A DNA stretch of 64,000 nt from Paenibacillus sp. Root444D2 (GCF_001426375.1 NZ_LMEO01000045.1:1020609-1084608), one strand, 5' to 3'. Positions 41,085 to 49,092 are shown, counted from the first letter of the stretch. Notes: generated from the sequence alone by a model not told the origin. Translations and numbers: made by a program.

Positions 41085-41837
41085 CTAAATACTATAGCTA
41101 TAATCGTTAATAAAACGGCGAAAAAACTGACGAGTGAGTGCTTCCTTTGGATGACTAAAAATCGTCTCAGGCGATCCTTCCTCAATGATTTCCCCATCCG
41201 TCATAAAAATCACGCGGTTCGCAACTTCCCGTGCAAAATTGAGCTCATGTGTAACAATCATCATTGTAATGCCTTCCTTGGCTATATTTCGAATAACAGT
41301 GAGCACCTCCCCAACTCGCTCGGGATCAAGTGCTGAGGTAGGCTCATCGAAAAGAATAATTTCTGGTTCCAAAACGAGTGCCCGAGCAATCCCTACACGC
41401 TGCTGCTGCCCCCCGGAAAGCTGACTTGGATATGAGTCCAGTTTATCTGCCAACCCTACTTTCTCCAATACAGCTTTAGCTTTTTCCTTCGCTGCGCTTT
41501 TGCTTTGTTTCTGCGCAACGATTAAACCTTCCATCACATTTTCCAATGCCGTCTTATGCCTAAACAGATTATAGTTCTGAAAAACCATGGCCGTTTTCCG
41601 GCGTAACTGAAGCACATCCCGCTTGTTTGGTTTGTCACAAGGAACCATCGTACTCCCGATTGTAACGACGCCCTCATCCGCCTTGTCCAAAAAATTAATG
41701 CAGCGAAGCAATGTGGATTTCCCTGAACCGCTCGGACCAAGAACCGCCATCACCTCTCCTGTCTGAACCAGTAGATCAATTCCCTTCAACACCTCAAGTT
41801 TGTTATATGATTTTTTTAAGTTTGCCAATTTGATCAT
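41085..41837 (-). CDS. Amino-acid (cystine-type) ABC ATPase, TcyN-like
   Basis: About 250 residues. Walker A GPSGSGKST, Q-loop FQNYNLFRHKTALENVM, signature LSGGQQQRVGIARAL and Walker B IILFDEPTSALDPER are complete. It resembles TcyN of the B. subtilis ytmI operon, the ATPase of a cystine and S-substituted cysteine importer. ATG 41837 overlaps the permease stop by four bases. It would energise both permeases in this operon. Confidence 0.92.
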   Translation of the reverse strand: MIKLANLKKSYNKLEVLKGIDLLVQTGEVMAVLGPSGSGKSTLLRCINFLDKADEGVVTIGSTMVPCDKPNKRDVLQLRRKTAMVFQNYNLFRHKTALENVMEGLIVAQKQSKSAAKEKAKAVLEKVGLADKLDSYPSQLSGGQQQRVGIARALVLEPEIILFDEPTSALDPERVGEVLTVIRNIAKEGITMMIVTHELNFAREVANRVIFMTDGEIIEEGSPETIFSHPKEALTRQFFRRFINDYSYSI

Positions 41838-42544
41838 ACCACACCCCCTCCGCTGTAAGTCTTCCAATGCTTCTCCAGGACAGCTGCAAGTCGTTCTATG
41901 AGCAATGCGATTCCCCAGTAGATCAGCGCTGCGGCAGATAGCGGTTCAAGAAAGCTCCATCTTTGGCTCCCCACCATCATCGCGACCCCGTTGACCTCAA
42001 ACAGAGAGACCAAATAAGCTAGAGAAGAACCGTGAAGGATCCCTATAACCAAGCTGCATATTCCTGGGAGGCTCGCGCCAAGTGCCTGCGGAAAAATCAC
42101 ACGATAAACTGCCTGAAAAGTCGTCATGCCAACCGAATAAGCTGCTTCCAGTTGCCCATCCGGCACCGCCAAAAAGCCGGACCGGATAATTTCAGACATA
42201 TAGGCTCCGGCCGTAAGTGATAAAGCCGCCACAACCAACACGTACAATGAAACATCCTTGGAATAAATGCCCCAGTGATAATGGTTTGCCATTGCGTCCC
42301 AAATCGTAGGAAGACCTAGATATACGATGTACAAATGCAACACAACAGGCGTTCCCCTGGTAAAAGAAACATAGAACTCAGCCAGCGGATAAAGAACTAC
42401 TGTCTTCTTCAGACGAATCATGGCAACAGTCAACCCGATGATAAAACCGATCCCCACTGCCGTACAGGTAATATATAAGGTTAGTGGCAAGGCACCGATA
42501 ATTTTATTTAATGCTTCCCAAAAAAATGATAAATCGAAAGTGAT
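41834..42544 (-). CDS. Amino-acid (cystine-type) ABC permease, TcyM-like, with odd start codon
   Basis: Polar amino-acid permease. VSFTRGTPVVLHLYIVYLGL and the EAA loop AVPDGQLEAAYSVGMTTFQ then VIFPQALGASLPG identify it. The expected N-terminus (TFDLSFFWEALNKIIGAL) is in frame upstream of the first TTG at 42490, but no ATG, GTG or TTG starts it. GGAGG lies 8 bases before an ATC codon at 42544-42542 exactly where ATG is expected. Either ATC is used weakly, or an ATG has mutated and translation starts at TTG 42490 with a clipped first helix. Confidence 0.82.
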   Translation of the reverse strand: MTFDLSFFWEALNKIIGALPLTLYITCTAVGIGFIIGLTVAMIRLKKTVVLYPLAEFYVSFTRGTPVVLHLYIVYLGLPTIWDAMANHYHWGIYSKDVSLYVLVVAALSLTAGAYMSEIIRSGFLAVPDGQLEAAYSVGMTTFQAVYRVIFPQALGASLPGICSLVIGILHGSSLAYLVSLFEVNGVAMMVGSQRWSFLEPLSAAALIYWGIALLIERLAAVLEKHWKTYSGGGVV

Positions 42545-42594
42545 GGAGATCGCCTCCTGAATCTTCTGGCATAGCGGCTATTTATGGCTGTTTC

Positions 42595-42994
42595 TCATTT
42601 CTTCGCCGCGTACAGCTCTTGCAAGTACTTGCCCATCGTCTTGTCGATAGCCTTCATCCCTCCGACGCCAGCAATAGCATCCGCTTCTGAATTAAGCGGA
42701 CTCTCAAACGATGTAATCACCTGAAATTTGGCTTTTGCTGCCTGACTCGGTGCCGGACAAAATCTATCGCCGATTTGGCAGGCATCAGCCGGACATAGCT
42801 CAAAACCTTCAGATGTATCAAGACGAACGGCATACTAGAATTTCCCGTCCTACCCCTTGTGGTGGAGCCTGACTGATGTCAAGTATTCCATGATCGAGAT
42901 GCCATAACTCATAAGGAATATTTTCTTCTTCCAATGCTAGCTTTAAGGGTTCAACCCAGCTGTCATTTTCATGTATGACAAATGCCTTTGTCAT
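42595..42994 (-). pseudogene. ATP-grasp (RimK-like) ligase with large internal deletion
   Basis: N-terminal piece from ATG 42994: MTKAFVIHENDSWVEPLKLA, ENIPYELWHLDHGILDISQA, PPQG, then a frame change. C-terminal piece in another frame: YAVRLDTSEGFELCPADACQ, IGDRFCPAPSQAAKAKFQVI and the end LQELYAAKK at 42595. Full-length relatives are about 300 residues, so some 180 residues including the ATP-binding core are gone. The two ends match the start and end of a protein type that I recall as alpha-L-glutamate-ligase-like. It sits between the two permease genes of the operon, where B. subtilis has other genes. Confidence 0.7.
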
Positions 42995-43062
42995 CTTTTT
43001 AGTCACTCCGCTTCGTGTAGACATTCGCTATTTTTCATGACTTTCCATCAATTGAAAATGCT

Positions 43063-43764
43063 TCAAGCACTTGTCATGACGCGTGAATATCGTTGCATTC
43101 TGCGCTCAATGCGCGTGAAGACATATTGAAGAATTAAACAAATAAAATAATAAATAATGGCCAAGCTGATATACACTTCAAGCAAACGATAAGATACGAG
43201 TCCGATCGCTTCCCCCCGCCCCATCATATCCATCACGCCTACAGAAAAAGCAAGTGAGGTGTCTTTCAGACTCGACACGACGACATTCGATAGATGTGGC
43301 ATAGCTACACGAAAGGCTTGCGGAAATACGATGCGATAGAAGGTACTCCAGCCTGTCATACCAACAGATGCTGCCGCTTCAGACTGTCCGCGATCAACGC
43401 TATTGACCGAAAGCCGATAGATTTCAGCTAGCGAAGCTCCACTGTTTAGTCCGAATGTTAGAATTACAAAGATCGCAGGAGGGACCCTATCTAAATTAAG
43501 CCCGAAAGGTTTCATCAATTCGGGTAGGCCATAAAAAATCAGGATGAGTTGAATAATAATTGGCGTTCCTCGAAAAAAGGAAATGATAGCTGCACTCCAA
43601 CCATTCGCAATCGGCCATTTATAAAGACGGGGGGCAGCCAAAATCGCCCCCACAATACTTCCAACAAACAGTGAACTTACGAGAATCACCAATGAAACTG
43701 GCAAGTACTGCAACAAAATCAATAAGTACTTCCAAACCGATTGCCAATCAAACGCATTTCCCAT
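43063..43764 (-). CDS. Amino-acid (cystine-type) ABC permease, TcyL-like
   Basis: 233-residue membrane protein of the HisM/TcyL family. FFRGTPIIIQLILIFYGLPE and the EAA loop SVDRGQSEAAASVGMTGWST then IVFPQAFRVAMPHLSNV are diagnostic. Five hydrophobic segments. It pairs with the TcyM-like permease to form the channel. ATG 43764 follows AAAGGTGAG. Confidence 0.9.
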   Translation of the reverse strand: MGNAFDWQSVWKYLLILLQYLPVSLVILVSSLFVGSIVGAILAAPRLYKWPIANGWSAAIISFFRGTPIIIQLILIFYGLPELMKPFGLNLDRVPPAIFVILTFGLNSGASLAEIYRLSVNSVDRGQSEAAASVGMTGWSTFYRIVFPQAFRVAMPHLSNVVVSSLKDTSLAFSVGVMDMMGRGEAIGLVSYRLLEVYISLAIIYYFICLILQYVFTRIERRMQRYSRVMTSA

Positions 43765-43785
43765 TCATTCGACTCACCTTTTACA

Positions 43786-44622
43786 TTATTGAAAATCCCT
43801 TTGCAACCATTCCTTCGACAATTTGTTCAGTGCTCCATCTTTCTTCATTGCCTTCAACGCCTCATCTACCGCATTGCTTACCTCTGACCCGTCCTCTTGG
43901 CGAAAGGCGAAATATACCCCAGATTCCGTGTGAAGATTCTCTCCCACCAGCTTCAATTGTGCATTTACATCACCATTCAAGCTTCCAGCCAGACCCGAAT
44001 CGATTACCGTTGCATCAGCTCTTCCAGTTTTAAGTTGATTTACCGCATTCGTATAATCACCATATATCACTTTGATCGTACCTTTATATTCCTTATTGTA
44101 TTTCTCGACAAGTGCGGCTGAACTAGAGGAAGCCGGGACAATAACCGTTTTTCCTTTCAAATCTTCAATGGAGTGAATACTGGTATTGGATTCATTGACA
44201 GCAACTAATAACTTTGACGAATCATAGTATTCTTTATTAAAAAGATATTTTGCTCTTCTTTCATCGTTTTGCTCTAGATGCATCGCTATAAAGTCAATTT
44301 TTCTGGCATCTAAACTTAAAAATAAATTTGGAAAGTCCATCGTTTCAAATTTAAATTCATATTGTGGTAATCGATTATCGATTTCACGTACAACCTCAAC
44401 ATCATACCCAGTCAGCTTACCTGAGTCGTTAAGAAAGGATACGTTTTTTACGACTGCTGCGGTACCCACTTTGATCACCTTCGGATTGTCTTTGTTCGTC
44501 GAAGATAAACCGTTGCCTATGGTAGACTCCTTATCTTTCGTTGCCCCGCATCCTGCAAGAGAGATGGCAAAAATAAGTGTAATTAATGAAATCAAAATAT
44601 TTCTAAAATTAAAAGCTTTCAT
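43786..44622 (-). CDS. Amino-acid (cystine-type) substrate-binding lipoprotein, TcyJ/TcyK-like
   Basis: 278 residues. Signal peptide ending ISLAGC, lipid-accepting Cys25. The SBP_bac_3 domain starts at KVIKVGTAAVVKNVSFLND. KLTGYDVEVVREIDNRLPQY and SLDARKIDFIAMHLEQNDER match TcyJ/TcyK. Those proteins bind cystine and related disulfides or S-conjugates. B. subtilis has two such genes in tandem; here only one is found. ATG 44622 follows a G-rich AGCGCTGGGGG site. Confidence 0.9.
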   Translation of the reverse strand: MKAFNFRNILISLITLIFAISLAGCGATKDKESTIGNGLSSTNKDNPKVIKVGTAAVVKNVSFLNDSGKLTGYDVEVVREIDNRLPQYEFKFETMDFPNLFLSLDARKIDFIAMHLEQNDERRAKYLFNKEYYDSSKLLVAVNESNTSIHSIEDLKGKTVIVPASSSSAALVEKYNKEYKGTIKVIYGDYTNAVNQLKTGRADATVIDSGLAGSLNGDVNAQLKLVGENLHTESGVYFAFRQEDGSEVSNAVDEALKAMKKDGALNKLSKEWLQRDFQ

Positions 44623-44661
44623 CTAAAATTACCCCCAGCGATTATTATGTTACATACCAGT

Positions 44662-45978
44662 TTAAACTTCGGTCTGATATCGATTTTGTGGAATAGGTAA
44701 CCCCAGATTTCCACGGAATGTATCCGATTCATATTCCGTTCGAAATAAACCTCTCTGCTGCAAGATTGGTACAACAAGGTCTACGAATTCCTCAAAGGCG
44801 CCTTCTTCACTAGGGCTCACAATAAAACCGTCAGCGGCTCCGGTTTCAAACCATTTTTGAATTTCATCGGCAACCTTTTCCGGAGTTCCAATAAACGGAT
44901 GGCGTGGGTGTGTCACATGCAGTGCGACTTCACGAAGAGTCCAGCCATTTTCTTTAGCTTCCCTCTGAAGGCGTTCTTTCCCCCCCTGAAATGCATTATT
45001 CCCTGCATCACCAATATCAGGGAACGGCTCATCTAACGGGAACGACGAGAAATCGAAATGATCAAGGAAACGCCCTAAATAGTTCAATGTATTTTCCGGA
45101 CTGAGCAGCTCTCCGATCGCTCGGAATTTAGCATCCGCCTCTTCTTGTGTTTTGCCCAGAACGGGTGAAATGCTAGGCAGAATGGAAAGCGATTCGGGAC
45201 TTCTTCCGAATTCAGATGCCCTTTTCTTCAAATCCTGATAATAATCTCTTGCATTCTCAATGGATACCAGGTTTGTGAAGACGCAATCAGCATGGGTCGA
45301 GGCGAATTTGCGACCGATAGAAGATGTTCCAGCTTGGAAGATCACTGGTTGGCCCTGACGGGATCTTGAAATATTTAAAGGTCCGTTCACCGAAAAATAT
45401 TTACCTTTGTGATTTAACGTATGCAACTTGGCCGGATCAAAGAAGACTCCCTTTTCCTTGTCTCCAACAAATGCATCGTCCTCCCAAGAATCCCAAAGTC
45501 CCTTCAAAACCTCAAGATACTCTTCAGCAATATGGTAGCGATCATCATGCTCCGGATGTGCCTTGCCATAGTTCAAAGCAGAACCTTCCAGAGGCGAGGT
45601 CACAACATTCCAACCGGCACGGCCTTTGCTGATATGGTCGAGAGAAGCCAATTGTCTCGCAATGTTAAATGGTTCGCTATAAGAGGTGGAAATTGTGGCG
45701 ACCAGACCTACATGTTTGGTCACCGCTGCTAATGCGGACAAAATCGTAAGCGGCTCAAAACGATTAAGAAAATGGGGTAACGATTTTTCATTAATAAACA
45801 AGCCATCTGCGACAAAAAGCAGATCAAACTTCCCCAACTCCGCCTTCTGTGCTTGACGAATGTAATGATCGATGTCTACGCTTGCTTTAATATTGGCTTG
45901 GGGTCTACGCCAAGCTACTTGGCTTGTTCCAACTCCGGCTAACCCTAATCCCAGTCTTAATTGTTTATTAGTTGTCAT
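44662..45978 (-). CDS. LLM-class FMN-dependent monooxygenase (YtnJ-like)
   Basis: 438 residues. LRLGLGLAGVGTSQVAWRRP opens the barrel. GRAGWNVVTSPLEGSALNYG, RSRQGQPVIFQAGTSSIGRK and FIGTPEKVADEIQKWFETGA are family blocks, with the C-terminal QQRGLFRTEYESDTFRGNLG. Position after a YtmO-like gene and beside a TcyJ-like gene matches YtnJ, a flavin enzyme implicated in S-dealkylation of N-acetylated cysteine derivatives. The start overlaps the end of the preceding gene by 11 bases. Confidence 0.9.
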   Translation of the reverse strand: MTTNKQLRLGLGLAGVGTSQVAWRRPQANIKASVDIDHYIRQAQKAELGKFDLLFVADGLFINEKSLPHFLNRFEPLTILSALAAVTKHVGLVATISTSYSEPFNIARQLASLDHISKGRAGWNVVTSPLEGSALNYGKAHPEHDDRYHIAEEYLEVLKGLWDSWEDDAFVGDKEKGVFFDPAKLHTLNHKGKYFSVNGPLNISRSRQGQPVIFQAGTSSIGRKFASTHADCVFTNLVSIENARDYYQDLKKRASEFGRSPESLSILPSISPVLGKTQEEADAKFRAIGELLSPENTLNYLGRFLDHFDFSSFPLDEPFPDIGDAGNNAFQGGKERLQREAKENGWTLREVALHVTHPRHPFIGTPEKVADEIQKWFETGAADGFIVSPSEEGAFEEFVDLVVPILQQRGLFRTEYESDTFRGNLGLPIPQNRYQTEV

Positions 45979-46987
45979 TTAGTTTTTCTCCTTCATTACT
46001 GTGTTCAATACCGGCAGACAGCCACTCATAGGCTTGAATCCTTTGTTCAAACTCATGTGCCGTTGGTAAAATCATTACTTCTTCAATGTTATGAAGTTGA
46101 CTAATAGCTTGAATTTTACTTAAAACTGTCTCTTTAGTTCCATAAATGATGCTCGTCGGCGCGGCTTCAATCGTAAAGGGTTCATTTGCCTGTTCTCCTA
46201 GCCGTTGGGCAAGCTCCAACGAATATATGGCAAGCGATTTTCCGCTATCCAGGTGAACCTTATAGGTTACCTTTTCCCCAGCCAGACGTTTAGCTTCTTC
46301 TTCGGTCTCGGCGAAAAGAACCGATATCGCTAAAATCAATCCGGGTATTCTATCCTTAGCAAAATTGAACTTGGTCCTATATACTGACAAGGAATCCTTA
46401 AGTAATTGCTCATCTCCGTTAATGAAATGTGCATATACGTAAGGAAGCCCTTGTTCAGATGCCAGCTTCGCACTGGATTCGCCAGTTCCGAGCACATATA
46501 ACTCAGGCGGGACGGATGGGACAGGTTGTGCACGTAGTCCTTCATTCTCCTGTGATAGTAAATATCGATCCAGATAATCAAGTTTCTCTGTAAAGGATAC
46601 AGGCTCAGAATTGGTAGTTGCCAGCAAGGCACGCGTGGTAGTCGGCAACCCCCCTGGCCCCCTTCCGACACCAAGATCTACCCTGCCGGGAGCTAGAACA
46701 GACAACAGATTAAAATTTTCTGCGACCTTGAATGGACTATAGTGCTGGAGCATCACTCCACCTGAGCCTACACGTATTCGTTTTGTTTTTGAAATCAAAT
46801 GGGAGATCAGCACCTCGGGAGAGGAACTGACTAAAACGTCTGATCCGTGATGCTCTGCGACCCAAAAACGATGAAATCCCAATTCGTCGGCTTTTTGCGC
46901 CAGTTTCACTGTATTCAGGATTCCAAGTACCGAGTCCTCTCCTTCATTGACAGGACTTCGATCCAACACACTTAATTTAATAGGCAT
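45968..46987 (-). CDS. LLM-class flavin enzyme (YtmO / MsnO8 group)
   Basis: About 339 residues. IKLSVLDRSPVNEGEDSVLG and FHRFWVAEHHGSDVLVSSSP place it in the MsnO8-type LLM group. GRVDLGVGRGPGGLPTTTRA and LYVLGTGESSAKLASEQGLP follow. YtmO in B. subtilis sits in the same order after the acetyltransferase. Needs reduced flavin supplied by a reductase. The second ATG (46987) is chosen because GAGGTG then has normal spacing. Confidence 0.88.
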   Translation of the reverse strand: MPIKLSVLDRSPVNEGEDSVLGILNTVKLAQKADELGFHRFWVAEHHGSDVLVSSSPEVLISHLISKTKRIRVGSGGVMLQHYSPFKVAENFNLLSVLAPGRVDLGVGRGPGGLPTTTRALLATTNSEPVSFTEKLDYLDRYLLSQENEGLRAQPVPSVPPELYVLGTGESSAKLASEQGLPYVYAHFINGDEQLLKDSLSVYRTKFNFAKDRIPGLILAISVLFAETEEEAKRLAGEKVTYKVHLDSGKSLAIYSLELAQRLGEQANEPFTIEAAPTSIIYGTKETVLSKIQAISQLHNIEEVMILPTAHEFEQRIQAYEWLSAGIEHSNEGEKLNDN

Positions 46988-47011
46988 CCCATTCACCTCA
47001 TGTCTACATTT

Positions 47012-47497
47012 TCATAATTTTTTTTCGAGAATGACGGAATCCCCGTGTTCCCCTAATTCAAGCACTACTTCATAACCTCGTCTTTTGTACATGTCAACGA
47101 GCCAAGGATGGCGAGTCGAAGTGGACAAAGTAACCGAAGGTACTTGCCATTCTTCACGAACGATCGCCTCTACACCATCCAACAACCTTCCTCCTATTCC
47201 TTGTCCTCCATAAGTTGGATCCGTGGCAAACCACCAAATAAAAGGGTAGTCAAACGGATAATCTATTACTTTTCTAACCGAATCAGGTTGAGCAACCGAT
47301 ACCGTTGAAATGATAACACCATTAGAGAGCATCACATAACAATGACTGTTGATGATGTTGTTTTCAACCATCTTTAAGTCTGCTGAAGCAGCAGGAAAAT
47401 TAAGCCCAAGTTCACGAATGAATGCATACGCTTGATGCGTTAATTCCAACACCCTAGGTGCATTAGAAAATGTAGCTAAACGGATCCCCTCTTGCAT
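47012..47497 (-). CDS. GNAT N-acetyltransferase (YtmI-like)
   Basis: About 161 residues. FATDPTYGGQGIGGRLLDGV is the acetyl-CoA motif A and STRHPWLVDMYKRRGYEVV motif B. As first gene of a ytmI-type operon it would N-acetylate imported S-modified cysteine, protecting it for the oxidative step. ATG 47497 follows AAGGCGG. An operator-like motif lies 25-50 bases upstream, and the leader holds element F and a consensus promoter. Confidence 0.87.
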   Translation of the reverse strand: MQEGIRLATFSNAPRVLELTHQAYAFIRELGLNFPAASADLKMVENNIINSHCYVMLSNGVIISTVSVAQPDSVRKVIDYPFDYPFIWWFATDPTYGGQGIGGRLLDGVEAIVREEWQVPSVTLSTSTRHPWLVDMYKRRGYEVVLELGEHGDSVILEKKL

Positions 47498-47521
47498 ATA
47501 CAACCGCCTTCATAATTTTAT

Positions 47522-47548
47522 TAATCACATAGGTATAATCGGATTTAA
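47522..47548 (-). promoter_or_regulatory. Operator-like motif before the YtmI-like gene
   Basis: Plus strand TAATCACATAGGTATAATCG continuing GATTTAA gives two TAATC half-sites. It lies between the leader terminator and the first gene. Confidence 0.42.
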
Positions 47549-47586
47549 GATGCGATGAGTGTAACTGATAAAGTTTCATCCAAGGC

Positions 47587-47637
47587 AAAAAAAAGAAACC
47601 TCCTCTTTTACAGTAGATAGTTTCCGTTGATACGGTC
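47587..47637 (-). terminator. Leader hairpin plus intrinsic terminator (element F)
   Basis: Minus strand: CCGT, ATCA loop, ACGG, then GGAAAC…GTTTC stem and eight T. The CCGT/ACGG stem differs from CCGG/CCGG of elements A and B by a compensated base pair. An upstream leader segment (GTAGTTTATTCC) can partly pair with GGAAACTATCTAC, an alternative fold that would disrupt the terminator. Confidence 0.72.
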
Positions 47638-47693
47638 AACATAAGTGTATGATTTATTGGAATAAACTACTTCAGCTTTCTATCGCTAAAACT

Positions 47694-47722
47694 ACTATAG
47701 TTACATCCAGCTAATTTGTCAA
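47694..47722 (-). promoter_or_regulatory. Sigma-A-type promoter of the ytmI-like operon
   Basis: Minus strand TTGACA (47722-47717), 17-base spacer, TATAGT (47699-47694). The transcript leader would be about 190 bases and include element F. Confidence 0.75.
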
Positions 47723-47814
47723 TTCTTTTATTTACCTAATTAAATTCATTTTACTATTGAGAGGTCATTACATACCAAAAGCCCCATTTCCATTTTAGGA
47801 TACAGGGCTGAATC

Positions 47815-48285
47815 TTACTTGTCGATGTCAGGTAAATTGTCATTCATCCGAAGTTCTGACTGCTGAACAGTATCCAATAATAAATCGGCAATTGTTGATT
47901 GGGACAAGTTCGTTTTCATTGCCTGCTCTGCCTCTTCATAAAATGACTCCAACGATGTCTGAATGTTTCCGCCGATCGGGCAAACAGGGTTTGGTGTACT
48001 GTGATGATACTCAAAAAGTTTTTTCTGTTCGACCGCTTCGTAAACATCCAAAAAAGTAATTTCTGCCGGTTCTTTTGCCAAGCACCATCCTGATCCTGTT
48101 CCATACCTTACTTGAACTAGTCCTGCACTGGATAAACTTGATAAAATTCTACGAATAAATACAGGATTCGTATTCACACTTTTTGCAATAAAATCCGAAG
48201 TCAGATATTTATGCATACGTTCAGAGGTATAAGATAATAGAGTCAAAATATGGAGTGCAACTGTATATCGACTTGCTATTGCCAT
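47815..48285 (-). CDS. Rrf2-family transcriptional regulator (YwnA-like)
   Basis: 156 residues. SRYTVALHILTLLSYTSERM and LTSDFIAKSVNTNPVFIRRI form the winged helix; VRYGTGSGWCLAKEPAEITF is the wing. The C-terminal NPVCPIGGNIQTSLESFYEE is typical of the YwnA subgroup. The family includes CymR, the cysteine regulator of Bacillales, but this protein keeps a single conserved Cys in CPIG and is not clearly CymR. As the only Rrf2 gene in the window, next to the ytmI-like operon, it is a candidate reader of the TAATCGGAATTAA sites. Confidence 0.87.
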   Translation of the reverse strand: MAIASRYTVALHILTLLSYTSERMHKYLTSDFIAKSVNTNPVFIRRILSSLSSAGLVQVRYGTGSGWCLAKEPAEITFLDVYEAVEQKKLFEYHHSTPNPVCPIGGNIQTSLESFYEEAEQAMKTNLSQSTIADLLLDTVQQSELRMNDNLPDIDK

Positions 48286-48706
48286 TTAAATACTATCTCC
48301 TTAATTGAATTCTTCTTTAAACAAATATAACACACCGTGCAAAGAAAAAAACATCTTACATGAATTAAGCTTTTTCTATATCTTGGGGGCCAAGTGCAAA
48401 TCAAGACAAATGAAAGATTTAAGGAAATAATCGTGGGAGCAACAAAGCGAAAGCCCAGCGGAATATTGACGGGTTTTCGCTTTGTTCGAGTAGAATTTAT
48501 AAAATGAGAACTCTGCAGCCAAATGTGTTCTCATTGAAATAGACAAGGATTTATGCTCGGAGCTGGCTGATTAGTTAGTATAAATATTAACGGCAATATA
48601 TGTGCCGATTGGGAATAGGTACCTTTTGCTTCTTTACTAGCTTTCAAACTACATTCCACATTTAGTGTTTAAAGTGTTTAAAATAATCCAGGATTCACTA
48701 ATAACA
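48286..48706. other. Gene-free stretch with a 15-bp hairpin
   Basis: No supportable gene. At 48442-48485 ACAAAGCGAAAGCCC pairs with GGGTTTTCGCTTTGT around 14 bases. It lacks a long T-run, so it could be a weak terminator or the scar of a small mobile repeat. Confidence 0.5.
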
Positions 48707-48870
48707 TCACATTATAAGCATTTTGTTTTTTACTTCTTCTAAATTGGATGCAGCCCTCCCCTCAGGGACAGGCTTATTATCCCGATTCAGCCAAATTGCT
48801 TTTATTCCAACGGATTCTGCATTTAACATCTCCAATTATAGAATCTCCAATATGGAATATGTAGCGTCAA
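48707..48870 (-). pseudogene. C-terminal fragment of a HAD-superfamily hydrolase
   Basis: Minus strand reads GDSIIGDV in one frame, then LNAESVGIKAIWLNRDNKPV and PEGRAASNLEEVKNKMLIM in another, with a stop at 48707. HIGDS.xxD…G.kAIWLNRdgk…NL.E is the usual end of HAD phosphatases. The catalytic N-terminal part is absent and the frame is broken. Confidence 0.6.
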
Positions 48871-49020
48871 GAATATGGTGCTACAAGATGTCAAGACAGT
48901 TTTTTCAGATTTTCAAGGTGTGAAAATATGCACAAAGTTATTTGATCTGCCCCAGACAAGCGTGGCAATCACTCATCTGAGGGTCAGCGCTGGCTTGTTC
49001 ACTCATGCCATGGGGGCATG

Positions 49021-49092
49021 ATGCAACAATATTCGGTTGATTTTATCTAATGCAACATATTTGGATTGATTAATGCAACTAATTTCGGTTGA
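49021..49092 (+). repeat. Three 20-bp imperfect direct repeats (transposon-end-like)
   Basis: ATGCAACAATATTCGGTTGA (49021), ATGCAACATATTTGGATTGA (49050) and ATGCAACTAATTTCGGTTGA (49073) are direct repeats starting 29 and 23 bases apart. Clustered 20-odd-base repeats like these are usual at ends of IS21- or Tn7-like elements, where they bind the transposase. The repeats abut the point where the ABC ATPase gene is cut off. No transposase gene remains nearby. Confidence 0.7.

Noticed and set aside
7659..47637. T-box, S-box (SAM-I) or FMN riboswitch in the operon leaders
   Set aside because: None of the conserved boxes of these RNAs (such as the T-box GGTGGNACC or the S-box core) could be found before the terminators. 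Only the short hairpin-terminator element is shared.
48721..48923. Plus-strand reading frame of 66 residues
   Set aside because: It is antisense to a recognisable HAD hydrolase tail and has no ribosome-binding site or family signature.
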